A stretch of 64,000 nucleotides of DNA from Asterella californica (Eukaryota > Streptophyta > Marchantiopsida > Marchantiales > Aytoniaceae): the NCBI GenBank assembly GCA_036924285.1, contig JAYKYS010000009.1:25586001-25650000 (forward strand). Direction: 5' to 3'. Below are positions 11,941 through 23,091 of this stretch, piece by piece (within the stretch, counting starts at the first letter, position 1; each line of letters opens with the position of its first letter). The position numbers and the translations under genes were made by a program. Below the pieces are notes generated by a model. That model ran no database searches and was not told the origin of the DNA. It was given only the letters and a program-made list of their open reading frames with translations.

Positions 11941-12649
11941 CATTTGCATCCTCCGGTATGTACCAGAGATACGAACCAAAGAATGGATTGATACGCACAC
12001 CATCTTGTCATCCTACGTCCCATCTAGTCAACCTCATCCTCAAGTTTGCAACATGATCGTCATCTTGAAGTTGCAACCCTGTCATGATTTTCCTTGGATA
12101 TGTGTCGTCTTTCTTTTTCTTAAATCTTCATCCATTCGCTTGTCTTGAGTTACTCTCTCGAAATCTATACATCTTTCAATATGTGTTCGAAGACGTAGAA
12201 GTAAACCATCATACTCTAGAAACACCTCTTATCCACCCAGTTGAACTTCACCGTCGAGGTTTTGAGCCTAATGTTGTAGTAAACATCACTCGTCATCCCA
12301 ATCATCATGTATCTTGATTGTAACCCTCAACCTCAAAGCAATACATGTCATCGTACATATCTTTTTTCTATTTTTTGGCTTTTTGCAATACTTCACATTT
12401 ATGCAACCAAAATCCTCAACCGCAACTATTATTGTCTAGTTGTACAATGATATATTTCTCAAACAACATCTGCTCTTATCTTCTCTTCTGAAAATCTTTA
12501 CAACCTCCCAAGCATCATCCTCCCAACCCTAATCAACCTTAAGCAATGACTTTCTCTCCCTTTAAGCCATCCTTACCCTTCATACTATATCCGTAGCCTC
12601 GAGAGCGTCCGTCCACTCTTCTTCATCCTCAGCATGTTGCTCATCCTTG

Positions 12650-12671
12650 ATGATGTCAATGTTGACATCAT
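12650..12671. repeat. Perfect 10 bp-arm palindrome
   Basis: ATGATGTCAA and TTGACATCAT flank TG. A related but imperfect version is present near 42546-42570 in the Ty3/Gypsy relic, so it probably reflects a repeated coding segment rather than a regulator site. Confidence 0.6.
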
Positions 12672-13061
12672 GGACTTTTCTTATAGTCACATCCAACATC
12701 TCATGTGAAATGAACCAATCTTCGCATCTCAAATGCGTTTCTTCCTACCTCTCTTCACATTTGTCATCATCCCAATATTTGATTGTTGTTTGCATGCAAC
12801 CATGTTCACCCATTTGCATTGTTGGTTCTTCAACCATCTCTTCGGGTTGTGAAGGATCGTCTTTCATTGTCAATTAAGAGTAATTTCCTGTTGAATCTTA
12901 TCCTCCCGAGTGTGCTTCTCGGAACAAGTCTCTTCTTTCACTTCTTCTCACTCTACATCGACTTGAGCTCGTCTAGATCCACATGCTCATCCAAATCATC
13001 CTTTTGAAGATTATGCTCTCTTCCATCCTAGCACCATAGCTTGTAGCTTCGATAGCCACAA

Positions 13062-14186
13062 TGTCGCGCCCCTCATTCTCAAGATCGGGCGCAGACGCGA
13101 ACAACAGAACCCTAGCGGACTTGCGCTAGGTTGTGAACGCTGCGAGTAGGACTTAACGGCTTGGCCGGGAAGTCGGGATCAGAAGAACCCTAAGTGGTTC
13201 TCTGAACCAAGGTTAGAACCTTGGGTTAGGACATAAGGGCCTACCCAAGAGGGCCCCAGACGAACGCTGACCTAAGAGGGCGAGTCTGAGAACGGGCTGA
13301 AACATGAGTCTCAGACATAGGTCTGAGACGTGGGTCCGAGACGTGGGACCGAGACGTGGGTCCGAGACGCAGACGAACCACATGGTTCGACCTTGGGTCT
13401 GGACCACAGGTTTTCGGAAAAACTGCTAAGTGTTGGAGCTCCAGGGACGTTTTAGGTCGTGGACGGAGCTCCACGTAAGATCTCGAGGCGAGTGAGGTAT
13501 CATTGGAAAGGTCTCGTCGAGAGCTTTCCAGTGATATATAACACTCCTCGATCTGACCTCCGAGCTGGAAGTTATGGCCGAACCACAATCGGGTTGTGGT
13601 ATAATTTTCAGGGACCAAAGAGGAGGGCGGGGCCGGCGATCCCCAGAAGTATATATGAGGGGGGCTCGATGCCTGGGTGGGCCAGGACGAGTCACCCGAC
13701 CCCAGGGTTCGGCGGGCGGACTCTGGGGGCATGAGGTGATGGCTGGGCCAGTTCCAAGGCACGTTCCGATCTAGACTTGGACGGCTAGACTTAGGAACGA
13801 TGTAAGGGCTGGGGCAAGACTAGGGAACGAGTCGGCGGGTTAGACCACCGTTCGGGAGCCTGGACCCAGACGGACATCACGGGCGGTTGGGCCGCTAGGT
13901 GTGCTGGAGGCACCGTTTAGGACCCTGGACTTTATGGGAAGTCCGCCCCAAGTCATATTGTGACTTGCTCATGTTTGGGACCGACTTAGACGGATCTAAG
14001 TCGGGACTTAGGATTGCTGAGCTTGATGATTAGGGAGACGGTCCGGCTCCGGTCCGGACCAACCAGAACTAAGGTAAGTGTGCATGGACGCTAACTTGTG
14101 ATTGTGTTTGCAGGTTAGCGGTGTAAAGTTTGCGACCTATTGAGTTAGAGCTTCCGCTGGCGCAACAAGGCGGTAGGTGCGCGAAA
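13062..14186 (+). repeat. 5' LTR of chromovirus (1125 bp)
   Basis: It matches 19617-20728 nearly perfectly. It contains a TATA-like TATATATG at 13651, a near-perfect long hairpin at 13498-13535, a perfect 10 bp-arm hairpin at 13981-14004, and a 13 bp minisatellite (GACGTGGGTCCGA units, about 13326-13368) with three units against two in the other LTR. Confidence 0.93.
13651..13658 (+). promoter_or_regulatory. Candidate LTR TATA box
   Basis: TATATATG sits in a GC-rich stretch of the LTR upstream of the leader, as expected for the polymerase II start of a retrotransposon. The same box is in the 3' LTR near 20192. The start site itself cannot be seen. Confidence 0.4.
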
Positions 14187-14188
14187 AG

Positions 14189-14201
14189 TGGTATCAGAGC
14201 C
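14189..14201 (+). other. Primer-binding site for initiator methionine tRNA
   Basis: TGGTATCAGAGCC begins two bases after the 5' LTR. This is the usual plant retrotransposon sequence complementary to the 3' end of initiator tRNA-Met, which primes minus-strand DNA synthesis. It confirms the LTR boundary. Confidence 0.92.
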
Positions 14202-14307
14202 GACGCTTCGGTGAGCGAGAAGTTGAGGTAGCGGCTGAAGGCTGGACGCTTGAGGAGGGACGCAAGACACGAAGCGGATCAGCGTTTCTAGGTGAATACT
14301 TGGAGCG

Positions 14308-15294
14308 ATGGCCGAAGAAGGACAGAGTTCCAGGAGGAAGACCAAGAGACAGGGAGCGGCGACTGACACCGGGACCAGATCGACTCGAGCTAGCCCCGAG
14401 GCACAGTCAGGGGACGATAACCGACAACCTTCGCCCCAACGTCAAGGAAGCCCAGTTCCAGCTGTGGCACCGCTGCAGCAAGATGGAGTCTTGCCAACGG
14501 TGCCCAACGATGCAGGCGCGGGAAGTCAAGGAGCCTTGTATGCGGAACTCATCAAAATGATGAAGACCATGCAGGAAGGGATGGCCTCCAGGGATAAACG
14601 TATCGCTGAACTTGAGGCAGGCCAAGGAAGTTCCTCATCTACCAGAAAGCTTTGTAAGACGAATTTGCCGACTCCGTTTACAGGTATAGGACGGGCTCGC
14701 AAGGTTAAGGATTTCTTAACTGAGTTGGACCTATACTTTGAAGCGCATCAGGCTCAGGAGTCAGACAAAGTGAGAGCGGCGGTTACGTTCCTCAAGGACC
14801 ATGCGCTTCTCTGGTGGACCGCATACAGGGATGAGCATGCCTTGACCGTCTCGGCGCTTGGTTGGAAGGAGTTCAAGGAGTTGCTCGCGGGACGATTCAC
14901 TCCGGAGTATCAGAGGATTCGGGACGGTGTTGAGTTAGTTCGGCTGAAGCAGACAGGGACCTTAAGTGCTTATGTGCGCGAGTTCAGTGCCAAACTGGAT
15001 TCGTTCTCCAAGTGGACTGAGGAGATCAAAATATGTATATTCATTGGGGGACTCAAGTCCAGCTCGGAGAAGGCTCTCTTTCGGATGCCGGAGCTACCTG
15101 CGACTAGTGCCGAACTTTTGAAGCTAGCGGAGCGAATTGGGGACGATGAAGTCCAGCAACAGAAACCTTTTGAACCACGCAGCACGGACAAGTTCCAAAA
15201 GAAGAACAAGGGCTTCAAGCGACAGTGGGATGGGGTGAGAAGGATCGGAAGGATTCTTCTGCCCCGGCAGCAAAGCGGCAGCAAACAGGAGTGA
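14308..15294 (+). CDS. gag: Chromovirus Gag polyprotein
   Basis: The 328-residue open frame starts at the first ATG after the leader. The first 90 residues are polar and low-complexity. Residues about 115-280 carry the retrotransposon Gag core: [11 protein letters not shown], then [11 protein letters not shown], then [11 protein letters not shown] and [15 protein letters not shown]. Gag assembles the cytoplasmic virus-like particle around the element RNA. The lysine-rich tail reaches 15294, but the CCHC zinc knuckle that normally ends Gag ([14 protein letters not shown], about 15342) is in the overlapping downstream frame. Either a -1 frameshift joins Gag to Pol, or a one-base change in the G-run near 15229-15232 has split an ancestral single frame. 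Many plant chromoviruses use one frame, so a mutation is somewhat more likely. Confidence 0.9.
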   Translation: MAEEGQSSRRKTKRQGAATDTGTRSTRASPEAQSGDDNRQPSPQRQGSPVPAVAPLQQDGVLPTVPNDAGAGSQGALYAELIKMMKTMQEGMASRDKRIAELEAGQGSSSSTRKLCKTNLPTPFTGIGRARKVKDFLTELDLYFEAHQAQESDKVRAAVTFLKDHALLWWTAYRDEHALTVSALGWKEFKELLAGRFTPEYQRIRDGVELVRLKQTGTLSAYVREFSAKLDSFSKWTEEIKICIFIGGLKSSSEKALFRMPELPATSAELLKLAERIGDDEVQQQKPFEPRSTDKFQKKNKGFKRQWDGVRRIGRILLPRQQSGSKQE

Positions 15295-18200
15295 AACCGA
15301 AGGGGCAGACACCTCAGAAGGGCAATGGGGCTAAGTTTACTTGCTACAACTGTGGCGAGGCGGGTCACATTGCTAAGGGGTGTACAAAACCTAAGGTTAG
15401 TAACTGTAGCATGAATGCCTTTGTTGCAAAGGACTTGTTGGAGGGCCAGATGACTGTGACCTTGAGAACCACGAAGAAGACGCCGGGATTGATGTATCTA
15501 CAAGCCAAGGTTGCTAACCGTGATGTTACTTTTCTTGTGGACACAGGAGCGACTCACTCCTTCATAAGTCCAAAGTTGGTGAAGAAGTTGGGCTTGTCTA
15601 CTTCCAAGGCAGACAAGCCTATTCAGGTACGCTTTGCCAAGGGCAAGACGTACCAAACTTCTGAAGTGGCCTTGGACGTACGATTTGTGTGTGGGAAGTT
15701 GGAGTTCACAGAGAACTTCACGGTGTGCGAGATGGATGATATCCATGCGGTTTTGGGGAATACTTTCTTGGACAGGTTTGAAGTGGAACTTAGGCGGAAA
15801 CCTTTAAGGTTAAACGTTAGAGTTAAAGGGCGGAAGCTGGGAGTGAGGCTGATCCGGAAGGCGCGGAAGATTGATGACTTTGCAGTGAATTTGATCAAAG
15901 GCAAACAGATGGACTTCAACGACGGGGTCATGTGTTTGATGCGGGTTGCAGATTTGATGGCGGGTGACAGACAAGAGGAAACATCAGGAGACGCGACTAA
16001 ACTTCCGGAGGTGCTTCGCGAAGTGATTAAGGAGTTTGAGGATGTCTTGACGGACGAGTTACCTGCTGAGTTACCTCCAAGGCGGGTGGTGGATCACAAG
16101 ATCGAGGTCTTGCCAGGATCAGAACCACCTTCCAAAGCCCCTTACCGACTCAATCAGGTAGAACTCCTTGAGTTGAAAAGACAACTCGGCGAGCTATTAG
16201 CGCGGGGATATATTCGAACCAGCAAGTCACCTTATGGAGCCCCAGTTCTTTTTGCAAAGAAGAAGGATGGGAAGTTACGACTCTGCGTAGATTATCGTGC
16301 ACTCAATAAGGTGACGGTGACGAATAATTATCCTTTGCCAAGGATAGACGACCTCTTTGATAGGCTAGCGGGCGCAAAGTACTTCAGCAGGATAGACTTG
16401 AAGTCAGGATATTACCAAATCCGGATAGCTGACCCAGATGTTGAGAAGACCGCTTGTCGAACCAGATACGGATCGTTTGAATTCGTGGTGATGCCATTTG
16501 GACTCTGCAACGCCCCTTCGACGTTCACTACATTGATGAACACAATTTTTCGCGAGGAGATGGATGAGTTTGTCATCGTTTACATCGACGACATCTTGAT
16601 CTACTCCAAAACCTTGGAGTCGCACGCGGAGCAGCTAAGGGTGGTGTTGACGAAGCTGCGGGAGCATAAGCTGTTTGCCAACATTGACAAGAGTGAGTTT
16701 GGTTTGGAGCGCATTAACTTCTTGGGACATGTAATTAGTGCAGAAGGAGTCGGCCCGGATATGCAGAAGGTGGATGCGATTGTGACTTGGGAGCCTCCGA
16801 CTACAGTGAAGGGGATGCGGCGATTCTTAGGATTGGCACAGTTCTACCGCAAGTATGTGAAGGGGTTTTCAAAGATCGCGAAGCCGCTGACGGACTGGAC
16901 GGGCAAAGACGCACAGGTAAGTTGGACCAAGGAGGTGGATGATGCGTTTCAGACGATCAAAGCTATTTTGTCAAAGGCGCCAGTTTTGAAGCTGCCGGAG
17001 TTCGACAAACCATTCGAGGTGCACACGGACGCGAGCGACTATGCGATTGGCGGAGTGCTGGTGCAGGATGGAAAACCTGTAGCGTACGAAAGCAAGAAGC
17101 TATCTGGGACAGAGAGTCGATGGCCGACTCACGAGAAGGAACTGTTTGCGGTGGTTCATTGCTTGAGGAAATGGCGGCATTACTTGGGACTTCACAAAAC
17201 CCAAGTGTATACTGATAACATTTCGCTCAAGTACTTTGAGACGCAAGATCGGGTGACGCCAAAGCAACTACGATGGCATGATATCTTGGCGCTCATGAAC
17301 GTGGAATTAATCCACAAAGCGGGAAAGGACAATGTGGTTCCTGACGCCTTGAGTCGCAAGGAGGAATATCTTCCATCGTCAACACAGATTTTGCGAGCTA
17401 TGTATCCTAAGGAGTCAGACTTGGAGAGGCGAATACGTGAAGGTTACATGGGCGATGACCAAGCGAAGGAATACTTGGAACAACTCAAGCGAGGGGTGAA
17501 GTTGCAGAACATGCAGCTAAGACATGGTTTACTCATGTTCAAGCAAAGTCGGGTTTATGTGGGACAAGGAAAACTTAGGACCAAGTTGTTAAAGGAATCT
17601 CACGATGTGCCCTTATCAGGCCATAAAGGAGAAAAGTCCACTTTAGCGGTAATCGCTAAAAAGTTTTATTGGCCCCACATGAAAGACGATGTTTCCCACT
17701 TTGTGAAAACATGCGTAACCTGTCAAGCGAATCGTGTTTCTTATGAGAAGAAACAAGGATTGCTTCATCCTTTGCCGATTCCAGCCAGACCTTGGGAAAG
17801 CATTAGCATGGACTTCATTACCTCTCTGCCTGACTCAAATGGATACAACGCAATTTTTGTGATAGTTGATCGGTTTAGCAAACTAGCGAAGTTTGCTCCG
17901 ACCTTAGACACTGCAACAGCGTTCACGACTTCTCGGTTGTTCCTAGATACTTGGTGGCGTTCACATGGATTACCTCGGAGTATTATTTCAGATAGAGACT
18001 CTAAGTTCACAAGTGCCTTTTGGAAACACTTATTCCAAAAATTGGGGACTAAATTAAAATTTAGTACCGCCTTTCATTCGGAAACAGATGGGCAAACGGA
18101 ACGAGTTAACTCGGTTCTAAATCAATACTTGAGGAATTATGTGAGCGCGGACCAAAGTGATTGGGCGGAGTGGCTCAGTCTTGCGGAGTATTGCTACAAT

Positions 18201-18887
18201 TCCACGAAGCATTCGGCAACCGGTGAATCGCCTTTCTTGCTGGCTTACGGACGTGAGCCAGAAGGGCCTCTTGACTTGACTCTTGCAGGGAGCTCTACAT
18301 CGGCACGACCAAGAACACGGCAAATATCAGCTGAAGAGTTGGTGGCGGCAATGCAGCGGCGCGAGGAACAAGTAAAGAAGAACCTCGAGAAGGCGCAGCA
18401 AAGATACACAAAGCAGGTAAACAAGCATCGGCGGCAAGTGAAGTTTCCAGTGGGCGAACAAGTATGGTTAAGTGCGAAAAACTTCACACTTCCGAAGGAT
18501 ATATCGGCGAAGTTCTCATCAAAGTTCGCGGGACCTTTTGTCATTGTCAAGAATCCGCACGAAGACGTCTATACCTTAGACCTTCCTCGCGAGTGGCAGT
18601 TGCATCCGACTTTCCATGTTTCTTTATTAAAGAAATACTTCAAGGATGATTTGCGGCCGGAGCGCAACCAAGTACTCAGGCCTCAACCTGATGTCGTGCA
18701 AGACGAAGCAGAATATGAGGTGGAGTCCATTTTGCGATCTCGGCGCAAATCAAACCGGATGGAGTACTTGGTCAAATGGCGTGGTTACCATTTGAAGGAA
18801 GCAACTTGGGTGCCAGAGGAAGATCTCGCACATGCAAGCGAAGCATTGGACCTCTTCAAGCGGAGACAAGGACAACAAGGGCGTTAG
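15225..18887 (+). CDS. pol: Chromovirus Pol polyprotein with chromodomain
   Basis: The frame has 1220 codons and overlaps gag by about 70 bases; the true translation start is unknown because it is probably made as a Gag fusion. Domains by residue: CCHC knuckle near 40; aspartic protease DTGATHSF near 106; reverse transcriptase about 300-480 ([22 protein letters not shown], active site YIDD near 453); RNase H from HTDASD near 601; integrase with a His-His-Cys-Cys zinc region about 793-835 and acidic triad residues near 863 (MDFI), 923 (SDRDSKF) and 958 (TDGQTERVN); C-terminal chromodomain about 1163-1215 ([18 protein letters not shown]). The chromodomain places it in the chromovirus clade of Ty3/Gypsy and in relatives directs integration to particular chromatin. 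Every catalytic motif checked is intact. Confidence 0.95.
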   Translation: MGWGEKDRKDSSAPAAKRQQTGVKPKGQTPQKGNGAKFTCYNCGEAGHIAKGCTKPKVSNCSMNAFVAKDLLEGQMTVTLRTTKKTPGLMYLQAKVANRDVTFLVDTGATHSFISPKLVKKLGLSTSKADKPIQVRFAKGKTYQTSEVALDVRFVCGKLEFTENFTVCEMDDIHAVLGNTFLDRFEVELRRKPLRLNVRVKGRKLGVRLIRKARKIDDFAVNLIKGKQMDFNDGVMCLMRVADLMAGDRQEETSGDATKLPEVLREVIKEFEDVLTDELPAELPPRRVVDHKIEVLPGSEPPSKAPYRLNQVELLELKRQLGELLARGYIRTSKSPYGAPVLFAKKKDGKLRLCVDYRALNKVTVTNNYPLPRIDDLFDRLAGAKYFSRIDLKSGYYQIRIADPDVEKTACRTRYGSFEFVVMPFGLCNAPSTFTTLMNTIFREEMDEFVIVYIDDILIYSKTLESHAEQLRVVLTKLREHKLFANIDKSEFGLERINFLGHVISAEGVGPDMQKVDAIVTWEPPTTVKGMRRFLGLAQFYRKYVKGFSKIAKPLTDWTGKDAQVSWTKEVDDAFQTIKAILSKAPVLKLPEFDKPFEVHTDASDYAIGGVLVQDGKPVAYESKKLSGTESRWPTHEKELFAVVHCLRKWRHYLGLHKTQVYTDNISLKYFETQDRVTPKQLRWHDILALMNVELIHKAGKDNVVPDALSRKEEYLPSSTQILRAMYPKESDLERRIREGYMGDDQAKEYLEQLKRGVKLQNMQLRHGLLMFKQSRVYVGQGKLRTKLLKESHDVPLSGHKGEKSTLAVIAKKFYWPHMKDDVSHFVKTCVTCQANRVSYEKKQGLLHPLPIPARPWESISMDFITSLPDSNGYNAIFVIVDRFSKLAKFAPTLDTATAFTTSRLFLDTWWRSHGLPRSIISDRDSKFTSAFWKHLFQKLGTKLKFSTAFHSETDGQTERVNSVLNQYLRNYVSADQSDWAEWLSLAEYCYNSTKHSATGESPFLLAYGREPEGPLDLTLAGSSTSARPRTRQISAEELVAAMQRREEQVKKNLEKAQQRYTKQVNKHRRQVKFPVGEQVWLSAKNFTLPKDISAKFSSKFAGPFVIVKNPHEDVYTLDLPREWQLHPTFHVSLLKKYFKDDLRPERNQVLRPQPDVVQDEAEYEVESILRSRRKSNRMEYLVKWRGYHLKEATWVPEEDLAHASEALDLFKRRQGQQGR

Positions 18888-19616
18888 CAAGATGAGGACA
18901 TCTCCTTCTAGCGAGGGGTGAAGAAACGGCGAACCATACGAGTAGCAACTTGAGGCGATTTGGGCCGATGGACTTTGTAGCTTTGACTTGTGTTTGGAAA
19001 TAAAGATTTTGTTTCTTGAAAATTTGTCTAAGTGTATTGGTAGTGCATGGCTATGACTAGTTCTGATCAGATGCCTAGGATGTTGTCAAGAGGAGGAACG
19101 AAGCACACTCAAAGGAAGCGAGCTGGTTTGGATAAGCATCTAAATCAAGACTAAGTCTTGATGTCAAGACTTAGGTTTGCCGTAGCGTTGGCAAAGCAAG
19201 TATGAACTTTCATACTTGTCTTGGGGCTTGGGGTGATCTTGCTTTGTGGTTTTCTACAAAGTAAACTTAGTCTCGCGTCTAAGTCAAATCAGGTTGCGAC
19301 CGGAAAGTGAGTTTCGGGGGACCTTGTAAGTAGGTGTGAATACTTATAGTTTGCAAGTTAGAGTCTTAAGTAGAATGTTTAGAAGTTGCCAACTAGTTTT
19401 GTTTAGGGTAAGCCAAAAAGGTAAGGCTTTTCCCGGGACTAGTTGGAATTTTCTAAGGGTTCTAGCGACAACTTAAGACTCAAGCCAAGAAGAGAATTGC
19501 GGGTTAGCTACCAGAACGCAATTCTGGCGCCAAGGGGTTGGCTACCCATTTTGAACTTGGTGTTAACTTAAAGGATCATTGTTGATGAGGGCATCAACCT
19601 CCAAAGTGGGGGTGAG
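18888..19616 (+). other. Chromovirus 3' untranslated region and polypurine tract
   Basis: This is a non-coding stretch between the pol stop and the 3' LTR. It contains a perfect palindrome, TAAGTCTTGA/TCAAGACTTA around TG, at 19152-19173. It ends in the purine-rich AAAGTGGGGGTGAG (19603-19616), the likely primer for plus-strand synthesis, touching the LTR. Confidence 0.75.
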
Positions 19617-20728
19617 TGTCGCGCCCCTCATTCTCAAGATCGGGCACAGACGCGAACAACAGAACCCTAGCGGACTTGCGCTAGGTTGTGAACGCTGCGA
19701 GTAGGACTTAACGGCTTGGCCGGGAAGTCGGGATGAGAAGAACCCTAAGTGGTTCTCTGAACCAAGGTTAGAACCTTGGGTTAGGACATAAGGGCCTACC
19801 CAAGAGGGCCCCAGACGAACGCTGACCTAAGAGGGCGAGTCTGAGAACGGGCTGAAACATGAGTCTCAGACATAGGTCTGAGACGTGGGTCCGAGACGTG
19901 GGTCCGAGACGCAGACGAACCACAGGGTTCGACCCTGGGTCTGGACCACAGGTTTTCGGAAAAACTGCTAAGTGTTGGAGCTCCAGGGACGTTTTAGGTC
20001 GTGGACGGATCTCCACGTAAGATCTCGAGGCGAGTGAGGTATCATTGGAAAGGTCTCGTCGAGAGCTTTCCAGTGATATATAACACTCCTCGATCTGACC
20101 TCCGAGCTGGAAGTTATGGCCGAACCACAATCGGGTTGTGGTATAATTTTCAGGGACCAAAGAGGAGGGCGGGGCCGGCGATCCCCAGAAGTATATATGA
20201 GGGGGGCTCGATGCCTGGGTGGGCCAGGACGAGTCACCCGACCCCAGGGTTCGGCGGGCGGACTCTGGGGGCATGAGGTGATGGCTGGGCCAGTTCCAAG
20301 GCACGTTCCGATCTAGACTTGGACGGCTAGACTTAGGAACGATGTAAGGGCTGGGGCAAGACTAGGGAACGAGTCGGCGGGTTAGACCACCGTTCGGGAG
20401 CCTGGACCCAGACGGACATCACGGGCGGTTGGGCCGCTAGGTGTGCTGGAGGCACCGTTTAGGACCCTGGACTTTATGGGAAGTCCGCCCCAAGTCATAT
20501 TGTGACTTGCTCATGTTTGGGACCGACTTAGACGGATCTAAGTCGGGACTTAGGATTGCTGAGCTTGATGATTAGGGAGACGGTCCGGCTCCGGTCCGGA
20601 CCAACCAGAACTAAGGTAAGTGTGCATGGACGCTAACTTGTGATTGTGTTTGCAGGTTAGCGGTGTAAAGTTTGCGACCTATTGAGTTAGAGCTTCCGCT
20701 GGCGCAACAAGGCGGTAGGTGCGCGAAA
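19617..20728 (+). repeat. 3' LTR of chromovirus (1112 bp)
   Basis: It starts TGTCGCGCCCC and ends GCGCGAAA, followed by the target duplication CACAA. It is 13 bp shorter than the 5' LTR because it has one fewer GACGTGGGTCCGA unit. Confidence 0.93.
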
Positions 20729-20826
20729 CACAACTGCATACGTCACAAAGAAATCATCGACCACCTTCTCCATCCCTCTTTTATCAACGTTGACATGAAA
20801 GAGAGTATCCATTTCGAACCTATACC

Positions 20827-21010
20827 GTCACCACTAAGCGCCCAAATGAAACAAATGAAGTGTCGTTGGGAACCTAACAATGAGCTCTACCACTTGACGT
20901 AATGAAAGTCGAGATCCGAAATAGATCAAAAAACTGTTATTTCTTTCCATGAACATCTTTGGAGTAAAAATATAAAACCCCAAAATATGATTTTCAAGTA
21001 GGATCCGATC
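20827..21010 (+). repeat. Dispersed repeat, copy B (partner 11725-11940)
   Basis: Direct-orientation match to 11725-11940, including CCCAAATGAAACAAATGAAG and GAGATCCGAAATAGATCAAA. The chromovirus sits between the two copies. Confidence 0.65.
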
Positions 21011-21960
21011 CACGAAGCAACATCGTTGTTGTACTTCATGTCAAGAAGAGGGTTATCTGTTACTTCTATGGTTGCATGAATTCACGAAAGACGCCCTCGA
21101 TTATTTTTGTGGTTATGACATTCATTGATTGTGATGATTCATGTAAGACAAACGTCCTCCTAAGATAATAAACTTGTAATGTCTACAATAAGGTTGATTA
21201 GGGTAGTGATACAATTCTCATATGTGTACTTATGCTCGATCATGGTAGCTTTCTTCCTCTGCAGTGGAATTCACATGTCAAATTCTTTTATTGATTCACA
21301 TCTCTATTTCATACACTCATAAGTCCTCTTTCCTGCATGTTGTGTTCTATATGAGTTACAATGTACAAGTTTATTATTTTCATATATATATATATATATA
21401 CAGCCATGCAGAGACATGCAAAATATGTGGTTAAGACGATGTTTATTACGAAGATGTTGTTTACATGTTTATTCCTGCAAAAAGTTATGAAACACATGTT
21501 ACAATACTCCATCAAGTTCATTTGAACATACTCTAAAAAGCTCTATTTCCTTTTAATCTACTATGTAAAGACACGATGTTGGCAGTTTTGTAATAAATTA
21601 ACTTGGCTAAGATACGTCGATAAATCAACTTGCTTGTCGTGATTGTTATGACGTCTACAATTATTCCATTGTTCAAAATGACAAAGTTGTGTTTTAGAAG
21701 TTTGATGTGGACTTAAAAAGCTTATCAATTCATAAGAAGAAAATAAAAAATTTTGTGCTGAAATTTTGGAGAGGTTTCAACTACCTGACAATGTTTCAGT
21801 CAATTTGGACTTATACACGTCAAGTTATTACCAATCGAAGTGTTTCTATGTTTATTTTATAAATAGATGATGACACATTTAAAAAATTTCAAGATATTTA
21901 ATTGTTTTATTGGATATACTGAGTGTTAATGTCATGAGTGTTTTAAGTGTTATCAGTCAT

Positions 21961-22148
21961 GCACTCATATTTCATATTGATCTAGTTCTCAAAGTTAATA
22001 ATATAAATGGTTGAAATATTAAAGTGTTGAGAGGCAAACTGTAACTCTGTACATGCACTCATATTTCATATTGATCTAGTTCTCAAAGTTAATAATATAA
22101 ATGGTTGAAATATTAAAGTGTTGAGAGGCAAACTGTAACTCTGTACAT
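21961..22148 (+). repeat. Perfect 94 bp tandem duplication
   Basis: 21961-22054 is repeated exactly at 22055-22148, starting GCACTCATATTTC and ending CTCTGTACAT. No substitution was seen, so the duplication is recent or is an assembly artefact. Confidence 0.95.
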
Positions 22149-22842
22149 ATCTGTAGTTTACAACGTGTTCAAACGCGAGAGTACAGATTTTACAAAGAAT
22201 GACATGTGAAAACACCCGATGAAGTTTTAGAGAGTTTTAACAAATCTGCATCTTTTGAATGCCAATCTTTAGTAGGAAATTCAAGGGTTTCTGCGTTCAA
22301 TGAATCTACACGAACCCGAGACCAAGAATTGTTACTACTTATTGGCGGCGACGATCTGGACTACTAATCGTCCATCACATGACTCTCTACCCTGACTTTC
22401 TCCGAAGTTTCTTCAAACACGAAGACTCTATTCAACGCAAATTAATACAGTCTGTCTCTAGAAATCACTAGCTAAAAGAATCTCAAATTTAATCACAACA
22501 AAAACATTTTGTTTTCTCCAAGAAGCCTTCTCATCCTAATAACATCAATAAGAGAAAATTATGAATGAATGAATATCAAGCCCGGAAGATCCAAAGAGTC
22601 AAAAGACAAAAAAATTACAATACAAAGTCAACATGTGAACCTAGGAAACCCTAGAAAACCTAGGAAACCTAGCCTAGGAAACCCTTTATGTAGAACTCAC
22701 TAACTTCAACATCTTAACATATAATCACAACTACAAAATCCATCTTTTCCGAAGAACAACTCTCGTACTCATGACAACGCAAAAACTGTTATGAATATAG
22801 AGACAAAAAGTGTGTTACTCAAGCTGAGTTTCTAGACGATTT

Positions 22843-23091
22843 GACTAGTAAAAGTGACTTTTCTTATTTGGCTTGCACATGAGATGAGTTTTGAGTCACA
22901 ATTTATTTCAAAGTGAATTTTTGGAAGTTTTGGAGTGACTATGGTAAAAATGACTTTTCTTATTTGGCTTCCACCCAAGATCTGTTGTGAACCCCAATTT
23001 ATTTCAAGCTGACTTTTCGGAAGTGTTGACTCGTAAGAGTAACTTTCCTTATGTGGCTTGCACATAAGATGAGTCTCCGACCACAAATTAT
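22843..23091 (+). repeat. Diverged tandem array, about 97 bp unit, 2.6 copies
   Basis: Units begin near 22843, 22937 and 23034, each with GTRACTTTYCTTATKTGGCT followed by a TTTATTTCAA segment in the first two. The third unit is partial. The unit is non-coding in any consistent frame. Confidence 0.75.

Larger units (their letters stand above)
9571..13056. other. Repeat-rich flank left of the chromovirus
   Basis: No intact gene. It holds a hairpin at 11262-11311, a repeat copy at about 11725-11940 that recurs at 20827-21010, and a perfect palindrome at 12650-12671. Minus-strand scraps near 12590-12680 resemble the acidic linker of the Ty3/Gypsy relic at 41.9-42.8 kb, suggesting an older retrotransposon that the young chromovirus has interrupted. 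Confidence 0.35.
13057..20733 (+). mobile_element. Intact young Ty3/Gypsy chromovirus with 5 bp target duplication
   Basis: The element runs 13062-20728, about 7.7 kb, flanked by CACAA at 13057-13061 and 20729-20733. Parts in order: 5' LTR, primer site, gag, pol (protease, RT, RNase H, integrase, chromodomain), purine tract, 3' LTR. It is visibly richer in GC than the surrounding DNA. The LTRs differ by only about five substitutions plus one 13 bp repeat unit, so insertion is recent. The only coding defect seen is a frame change between gag and pol. The LTRs begin TGTC but end GAAA rather than the usual CA, if the target duplication is read correctly. Confidence 0.93.

Noticed and set aside
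13241..13762. 173-codon minus-strand frame in the 5' LTR (and its 178-codon twin at 19768-20304)
   Set aside because: It is antisense to the LTR, spans the minisatellite and hairpins, and is shared only because the LTRs are copies. GC-rich LTRs often give long chance frames.
17765..18010. Minus-strand frames opposite integrase (also at 45460-45645)
   Set aside because: Shadows of the plus-strand integrase codons, seen in both copies for that reason.
22640..22686. Telomere-like CCCTAGAAA/CCTAGGAAA stretch
   Set aside because: Not the plant CCCTAAA repeat, irregular and only about 45 bp; treated as low-complexity sequence.
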